DNA of 64,000 nt, from positions 1,054,001 to 1,118,000 of the forward strand of contig JAYRJL010000001.1 in NCBI GenBank assembly GCA_041906305.1. The letters run 5' to 3'. The notes beneath the pieces were generated by a model that saw only the letters and a program-made list of their open reading frames with translations, had not been told where the DNA came from and made no database searches. Position 1 is the stretch's first letter; each line of letters begins with the position of its first letter. The position numbers were made by a program, and so were the translations under genes. Of this stretch, positions 59,249-64,000 are shown in pieces. Source of the stretch: SHVZ01 sp041906305. Its GTDB lineage: Bacteria > Pseudomonadota > Alphaproteobacteria > SHVZ01.

Positions 59249-60556
59249 TCAGGCGGCCAAGCGCTCGGCCAGCCGGCGGGTATGGGCGATGTTGGGACGG
59301 AGCGCCAGGCGGCGGTCGACGATCGCCCGGGCGGGCTCGATGCGGCCTGCACGGATCAGGGCGTCGAGATGAATCTGTTCGAACAGGTCGCGTTGCGCGT
59401 GGCTGCCGCCGATGCGGTGCATGTTGGGCAGCACCTGGCCGAGCAGGTCGGCGGCCTGGTCGAACTGCCCGAGGACATGCGCGATCAGCGCGCGCGCCGC
59501 CGGTGCAGCGACCTGCTGCCACATCACCTGCTGCACCGGCTTCACCTTGGCCGCATGCACGACGATCCCGGTCATCAGCTTCGCCGCCTCGGCATCGCGC
59601 CCGGCCTTTGCCAGGCCGTAGAGGTAGTGGAGGTCCAGGAACGGATCGACGTGTTCGTCGGTACGTGGAGCCAGATAGGTGGCGACGTCCTTCCAGCGGT
59701 CGCCGACCTCGACGCCGCGCAGCTCGAGGCGCGCCAGCAGCGAGACCGCGTTGACCTCATCCTGCGAGTATTCCTTGAGGCGGCCCCAGACCCGGGTGTC
59801 GTAGACCTCGAGTGCGCGTGCGTGGTCGTCCCGGTCCAGATGGAACAGCGCCACGTGCCACCAGTTGTGCGTATACATGAAGGAGTTGCAGTTCTCCCAC
59901 GTGTCCGAGAGGCTTTCCATCCAGGCGAGGCCTTCTTCGACGCGGCCCTGGGTCTCCATCACGTGGGCGACCGCGTGATGGGCCCAGGGATCGTTCCGAT
60001 CCATCTCGGTCGCCCTGCGCCCGGCCGCTTCCGCTTCGTCGAGGCGATGGCACTGCTCGAGTCCGAAGGCGACCATGCCATGGACGAAATGGTTCTCGGC
60101 GTTGGCCGGAAGCACCGTCTCGCCGATCGAGAGGATCGACGCAGAGTCTCCGATCGAGAAGGCGCGGACCTGGCCGATCTTGGCGGCGGCGAGATCGCGC
60201 GGGTACTTCTGCGCCAGCGCCTTGTGTGCCATCAGCGACATGCCGTAGTCGCCGGCGGCCCAGGTCGAGATGGTCCAGAGGTAGAGGCGCTCCCGCTCGG
60301 TCACGCCCTGGGCCGTCTCGATGCCGCGGCGGATATAGGGCTTCGCCTTCTCGGCCGAGTCGCCGGTCTCGCCGAACAGCATCAGCGCGGCAGCGTGCGC
60401 CTGGGCGATGACGCAGTTCGGCTCTGCGTCGGCGGCGTCCAGGATCGGCTGGAAGTCGGTGCCATAGCCCAAGAACGCCTGGACGAAGCGATCGACCGCG
60501 TCGATCGTCTCGGGGCGTTCGGTCGTGACGGGCAGTCCCTGGGCGTCGGTCAGCAT
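59249..60556 (-). CDS. TPR protein of TTC38 type
   Basis: A protein of 435 residues from ATG 60556. It begins LTDAQGLPVTTERPETIDAV and continues with DRFVQAFLGYGTDFQPILDA and repeated TPR-like helices, the pattern of TTC38 (tetratricopeptide repeat 38) proteins. HHAVAHVMETQGRVEEGLAW and FMYTHNWWHVALFHLDRDDH are highly typical. No signal peptide. The biochemical role of the family is unclear. It is next to the amidase and may be co-transcribed. Confidence 0.88.
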   Translation of the reverse strand: MLTDAQGLPVTTERPETIDAVDRFVQAFLGYGTDFQPILDAADAEPNCVIAQAHAAALMLFGETGDSAEKAKPYIRRGIETAQGVTERERLYLWTISTWAAGDYGMSLMAHKALAQKYPRDLAAAKIGQVRAFSIGDSASILSIGETVLPANAENHFVHGMVAFGLEQCHRLDEAEAAGRRATEMDRNDPWAHHAVAHVMETQGRVEEGLAWMESLSDTWENCNSFMYTHNWWHVALFHLDRDDHARALEVYDTRVWGRLKEYSQDEVNAVSLLARLELRGVEVGDRWKDVATYLAPRTDEHVDPFLDLHYLYGLAKAGRDAEAAKLMTGIVVHAAKVKPVQQVMWQQVAAPAARALIAHVLGQFDQAADLLGQVLPNMHRIGGSHAQRDLFEQIHLDALIRAGRIEPARAIVDRRLALRPNIAHTRRLAERLAA

Positions 60557-60608
60557 GCGTCGGCCATTGTCGCGCGGCGGCGGGCTGCCCGGCAACCCGC
60601 CGTGGAGG

Positions 60609-61703
60609 TCAGCCGCCGCGCCTCTCCGTGACGCGCGCCACCACCCGCGCCAGCGACGGGCCGACGGTGAGGACCACCAGCAGCCGGAAGGTCTGCAGGG
60701 CCATCACGAAGGGAACGTCGACCTTGGCGGAGGCCGCAATGATGGCGACCGAGTCGATGCCACCCGGGCTGGTCGCAAGGTAGGCGGTCAGCGGATCGAT
60801 GCCGAGGCTCAGGTGGAGGAGCACCGCGAGCCCGCCACAGAAGGCGACCAGGGCCGCCGTCGACAGCGCGATCGGAAAGAAGGCCCGCACGGCATGGAGC
60901 ACGACGGCGCGGGTGAAGCTGAGGCCGACGCTCCAGCCGAGCAGGGCATAGCTCGTGACGAGCAGGGGCTCGGGCTGCTCGACCCGGATGAGGCCAGAGA
61001 CCTGGAGGATCGTCCCGACCGCGAGAGGCACGAGGAAGCCGCCGCCGGGGATCCTGAAGCGGCGGCCGAGATATCCGGCGACGACGGCGATGGCGACCGT
61101 CTCGGCGAACGAGATCCAGTCGATCGGCCGGAGCCAGGCATGGGCGGCGGCGGCATTCGGGCTGTCGATCCACAGACCCGCGATCACCGCGGCGGTGACC
61201 GCGACGAAGACGACGCGGAGATACTGCATGAAGGCGACGAGGCGGGCGTCGGCGCCATAGGCTTCGGCCATCAGCATCATCGGCGTCGCCGCGCCCGGCG
61301 AGGCGCCCCATACCGCGGTCGTTCCCGGCAAGATCCGCAGATGCGTCATCAGCCAGCCGAGAAGGCTGCTGGCGGCGAGAACAGCGGTGATGGTGCCGAG
61401 GAAGATGGGCCACCCATCGATGAACGTCATGACGATGTCGGCGGTGATCGAATGCGCGATCATCAAGCCCACCATCGACTGGCCGGCGAGGTAGGGGAGG
61501 ACGGGCACGCGGATGTTGCCGCCGTTCGTCGAGACGACGATGCCGGCAAGCAGCGGGCCGACCAGGAACGCCGCCGGCAGTCCGGCGAAGTGAAGCAGCC
61601 CGGCGATCGTCGCCGACAGCACGAACAGCAAAGCCCATTGCGTGCGAGCCGGCGATCCGGTCAGCCGGCCGGCGCGCGCCTCGATGTCGCGGGGCGTGGT
61701 CAC
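60609..61703 (-). CDS. AbrB-family membrane protein
   Basis: A protein of 364 residues with about ten membrane helices in two similar halves: AGLPAAFLVGPLLAGIVVST in the first and ATSPGGIDSVAIIAASAKVD in the second. This is the AbrB (ammonia monooxygenase-associated) group, related to transporters. The true activity is not known; this is unrelated to the DNA-binding AbrB of Bacillus. The gene sits five bases past the stop of the next upstream gene. Confidence 0.9.
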   Translation of the reverse strand: MTTPRDIEARAGRLTGSPARTQWALLFVLSATIAGLLHFAGLPAAFLVGPLLAGIVVSTNGGNIRVPVLPYLAGQSMVGLMIAHSITADIVMTFIDGWPIFLGTITAVLAASSLLGWLMTHLRILPGTTAVWGASPGAATPMMLMAEAYGADARLVAFMQYLRVVFVAVTAAVIAGLWIDSPNAAAAHAWLRPIDWISFAETVAIAVVAGYLGRRFRIPGGGFLVPLAVGTILQVSGLIRVEQPEPLLVTSYALLGWSVGLSFTRAVVLHAVRAFFPIALSTAALVAFCGGLAVLLHLSLGIDPLTAYLATSPGGIDSVAIIAASAKVDVPFVMALQTFRLLVVLTVGPSLARVVARVTERRGG

Positions 61704-61707
61704 TTGC

Positions 61708-62742
61708 TCACCATCCGGTGATGTCCGCCCAGTAGCGGCGGAGCGCAGGGCCGCTCGCGTCGCGCGGCAGGCTGAAGGGCTGAACGGTGCCGATGACCGC
61801 GTTCCCGCCGTCGACGATCGCGCGAATGCCCCACTGGCCGAAGGTGGTCGTCCCGATCATGCCGTAGCGGAGGTCCGTCGCCTCGACACGGGTGCGCCCG
61901 TCCCCATCGGGCATCGCGCGCCACAGCACCTTGTCCATCGAAAACCATTCGAACAGCTGCGCCTCGCGCGTCTGCCGTACGGCTTCCACCGCCGCTCCCT
62001 TTGCGTTGGGAACGCGTTCCCAGACGATCGGCTTTGGGTTGAGCAGCGAGTAGTAGCCGACATGCGCGGCTTCCGGCGTGATCGCGACGACCCGGCGGAA
62101 ATACGGCTGGAACAGCAGCGGATAGGCATGGACATCGGCCGGGCCGCCGAAGTCCGCCCTGGCGATCTTCTCGACCTGGTCATTGAGCACGGTCGCGCCG
62201 GCGACGTAGGCGGCCATGAAGGCGAAGACCTTGAGGGCGACGCGTCGTGCGGCATCCGGCCTTGCAGCGCCGTAGATCAGGGCGAAGGTGAGCGGGATCA
62301 GCGAGTAGACCGGGTCGATGATCGCGACCGCATCCACCGCGAAGCGTTCCGAGGTGATCGGCCACAGGAGTTGCGTCCCGTAGCTCGTGAAGACGTCGAG
62401 CAGCGGATGGGTCAGGAGGGACACGACGGAGAGCAGAAGCCACCAGCTGAGCCGTTGAGCTTCGCTGGCGTCGCCGGGAAGCGGCTTTCCGCGCCACCGC
62501 TCGAACCGGTCGATCGCCCAGCCGATCACCGGTCCGGCGACCGGCGCGAAGGCGAGGGAATGGGTGAACCCCCGGTGGTGCTGCCACTCGGCGAAGCGAC
62601 CCTCGACCCAGGCGGCGGCGACGTCGAGGTCGGGGAGCGAGGTGATCGCTACGGCCGCGACGATCGCGCGACGGCCGAGCCGTCGGCGAAAGCCCGTCTG
62701 AGCCAGGACCGCGCCGAAGAGGACGTGGGTGAGGGAATCCAT
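61708..62742 (-). CDS. Membrane-bound metal-dependent hydrolase (DUF457/YdjM-like)
   Basis: A protein of 344 residues starting MDSLTHVLFGAVLAQ. It shows His/Asp motifs at membrane edges: DSLTH at the start, SLPDLD near 38, HRGFTHS near 58 and THPLLDVFTSYGTQ near 113. Four or five membrane helices follow each other in the first 190 residues. The C-terminal 150 residues are soluble and beta-rich. This is the YdjM/DUF457 family, linked with membrane lipid or toxin resistance in some bacteria. Function here is unproven. Confidence 0.9.
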   Translation of the reverse strand: MDSLTHVLFGAVLAQTGFRRRLGRRAIVAAVAITSLPDLDVAAAWVEGRFAEWQHHRGFTHSLAFAPVAGPVIGWAIDRFERWRGKPLPGDASEAQRLSWWLLLSVVSLLTHPLLDVFTSYGTQLLWPITSERFAVDAVAIIDPVYSLIPLTFALIYGAARPDAARRVALKVFAFMAAYVAGATVLNDQVEKIARADFGGPADVHAYPLLFQPYFRRVVAITPEAAHVGYYSLLNPKPIVWERVPNAKGAAVEAVRQTREAQLFEWFSMDKVLWRAMPDGDGRTRVEATDLRYGMIGTTTFGQWGIRAIVDGGNAVIGTVQPFSLPRDASGPALRRYWADITGW

Positions 62743-62920
62743 GAAGCCGCCCCGTTTATCACGAGCCCGTGGCGGCGGTCATGCACGACCGTGCGTCGGT
62801 TGCCCGCTCCGAATCCGCCGCCTAGACTCGCCTCCACGTGAGGCGGCGGTCGTTCGGCCGGGCATCAACGTAAAGGCTGGCGACGAGACGCCGTCTCCGA
62901 AACCAACGGGAGACGGAACC

Positions 62921-64000
62921 ATGGGTCGAGGCTTAGGCAACAGGGCGTGGCCACTTGGCCCCGCTGCGGCGGCGCTGGTCGTGGCGGCGCTGGCGGCGCC
63001 GGCGGGAGCGCAGACGGTCCTGAAGGCGGTGCCGCACGCCGACCTGAAAGTGCTCGATACCCACATCAACTCGATCCAGATCACCAAGATCTATTCGTTG
63101 ATGGTCTACGACACGCTGTTCGCGTGGGACGAGAAGTGGAACGTCAAGCCGCAGATGGTGGGCAGCCACGAGGTCTCGGCCGACAAGCTGACCTACACCT
63201 TCAAGCTCCGTCCCGGCCTCAAATGGCATGACGGCACCAAGGTGACGACCAGGGACGTGATCCCCTCGATCCAGCGCTGGGCCAAGCGCGACACGATGGG
63301 CCAGAAGATGATGGAGTTCACCGCCGCCCTCGAGGCGGTGGACGACGACACCTTCCGCATGAAGATGAAGGAGCCCTTCGGCTTCGTCGAGTTCACGCTC
63401 GGATCGGCCGGCGGCTCGCTGCCGGTGATCTATCGCGCGGCCGACGCCGCGACCGATCCTTTCGTCGCGATCACGACGACGGTCGGGTCCGGGCCCTTCA
63501 AGTTCAACCGCGAGGCCTGGCAGCCGGGATCGAAGATCGTGTTCGACAAGAACATCGACTATCCCGCGAGGCCAGAACCCGCTGACGGCCTCGCCGGCGG
63601 CAAGCAGGTGAAGGTCGACAAGGTCGAATGGATCGTCATGCCGGATCCCGGCACGACCGCGGCAGCACTCGGCCGCGGCGAGGTCGACCTCTGGGACAAT
63701 CCGCCCGGCGACCAGATCCCGGTCATGGAGAAGAACAAGGACATCGTCGTCGCGCCGCTGACGCCCTTCGGCAACATGGGCTTCCTGCGCACCAACGCGC
63801 TGCACCCGCCCTTCAACAACGCGAAGGCCAGGCTCGCGCTGGCCTACGCCTTCGACCAGCGCGACTTCCAGCGGGCCTCGACCGGCGACGACGAGCGCTG
63901 GTGGAAGGTCTGCTACTCGTTCTTCATCTGCGGCACGCCCTACGGCACCGAGTACGGCTCGGAGGCGGTTCAGAAGGTCGACCTCGCCAAGGCCAGGCAG
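62921..64000 (+). CDS. Peptide/opine ABC transporter binding protein (SBP family 5), cut by window end
   Basis: An open frame of 360 codons from ATG 62921 to the last base of the window, with GGGAG eight bases before the start. Residues 1-31 form a Sec signal peptide ending PAGAQ. The mature part reads TFKLRPGLKWHDGTKVTTRD and SGPFKFNREAWQPGSKIVFD, hallmarks of family 5 solute-binding proteins. About 150-180 residues are missing from the C-terminus. It is transcribed away from the minus-strand genes and probably starts a second transporter operon to the right. Confidence 0.92.
   Translation, partial: MGRGLGNRAWPLGPAAAALVVAALAAPAGAQTVLKAVPHADLKVLDTHINSIQITKIYSLMVYDTLFAWDEKWNVKPQMVGSHEVSADKLTYTFKLRPGLKWHDGTKVTTRDVIPSIQRWAKRDTMGQKMMEFTAALEAVDDDTFRMKMKEPFGFVEFTLGSAGGSLPVIYRAADAATDPFVAITTTVGSGPFKFNREAWQPGSKIVFDKNIDYPARPEPADGLAGGKQVKVDKVEWIVMPDPGTTAAALGRGEVDLWDNPPGDQIPVMEKNKDIVVAPLTPFGNMGFLRTNALHPPFNNAKARLALAYAFDQRDFQRASTGDDERWWKVCYSFFICGTPYGTEYGSEAVQKVDLAKARQ

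Noticed and set aside
57781..59754. A 657-residue plus-strand open frame
   Set aside because: It is opposite the amidase and TPR genes, which have complete catalytic or repeat motifs. Its composition is typical of a GC-rich shadow frame.

Overview
This window comes from a high-GC, Gram-negative bacterium, most likely an alphaproteobacterium. The chromosomal part has alphaproteobacterial-style chemotaxis genes, hybrid kinases with the HDFNNLL phosphorylation motif and Dpp-type peptide uptake genes. I cannot name the genus. Identifications rest on motifs read by eye; no database search was run.

Bases 1 to about 23,214 look like the right-hand part of an integrated defence island. It ends in a 3' half of a tRNA-Arg(CCU) gene (23,170-23,214) with no 5' half, the usual scar of integration into a tRNA. 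From left to right the island holds: a nuclease-like hypothetical gene, a small DNA-binding-like gene, a tRNA-like gene with a long variable arm and an odd anticodon loop (1,606-1,700), a Lon-type AAA+ ATPase, and a leftward three-gene CBASS operon (CD-NTase, E2-like protein, patatin phospholipase). A rightward type-1-like BREX operon follows (brxA, brxB, brxC, a ParA-type ATPase, a small SAP-like protein, pglX, pglZ, brxL and a 424-residue protein), then a convergent coiled-coil gene. CBASS and BREX diverge from one 165-bp region that carries two nearly identical palindromes, which suggests shared control. The ParA plus small-protein pair inside the translationally coupled BREX operon is the strongest candidate here for something not previously described.

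Bases 23,229-46,942 form a chemotaxis and signalling cluster: cheA, cheW, two cheZ-like genes, cheR, cheB, cheY, two receptors (one paired with a separate PAS protein, like CetA/CetB), two large hybrid histidine kinases, a LuxR-type regulator, an EAL response regulator, a methyltransferase and several unknown proteins. A 20-bp motif close to TCATACTTTCGATTGATGGG recurs about 55-90 bp before at least six of these genes on both strands. It is a candidate cluster-specific promoter or operator.

Bases 47,072-64,000 are ordinary chromosome, mostly on the minus strand: a small membrane protein, a peptide ABC transporter operon with a Tat-exported binding protein, a DMT exporter, two tandem Sel1-repeat/trypsin-like proteases (one with Thr in place of the catalytic Ser), an amidase, a TTC38-like TPR protein, an AbrB-type membrane protein, a DUF457-type membrane hydrolase and, cut by the window end, a second peptide-binding protein.
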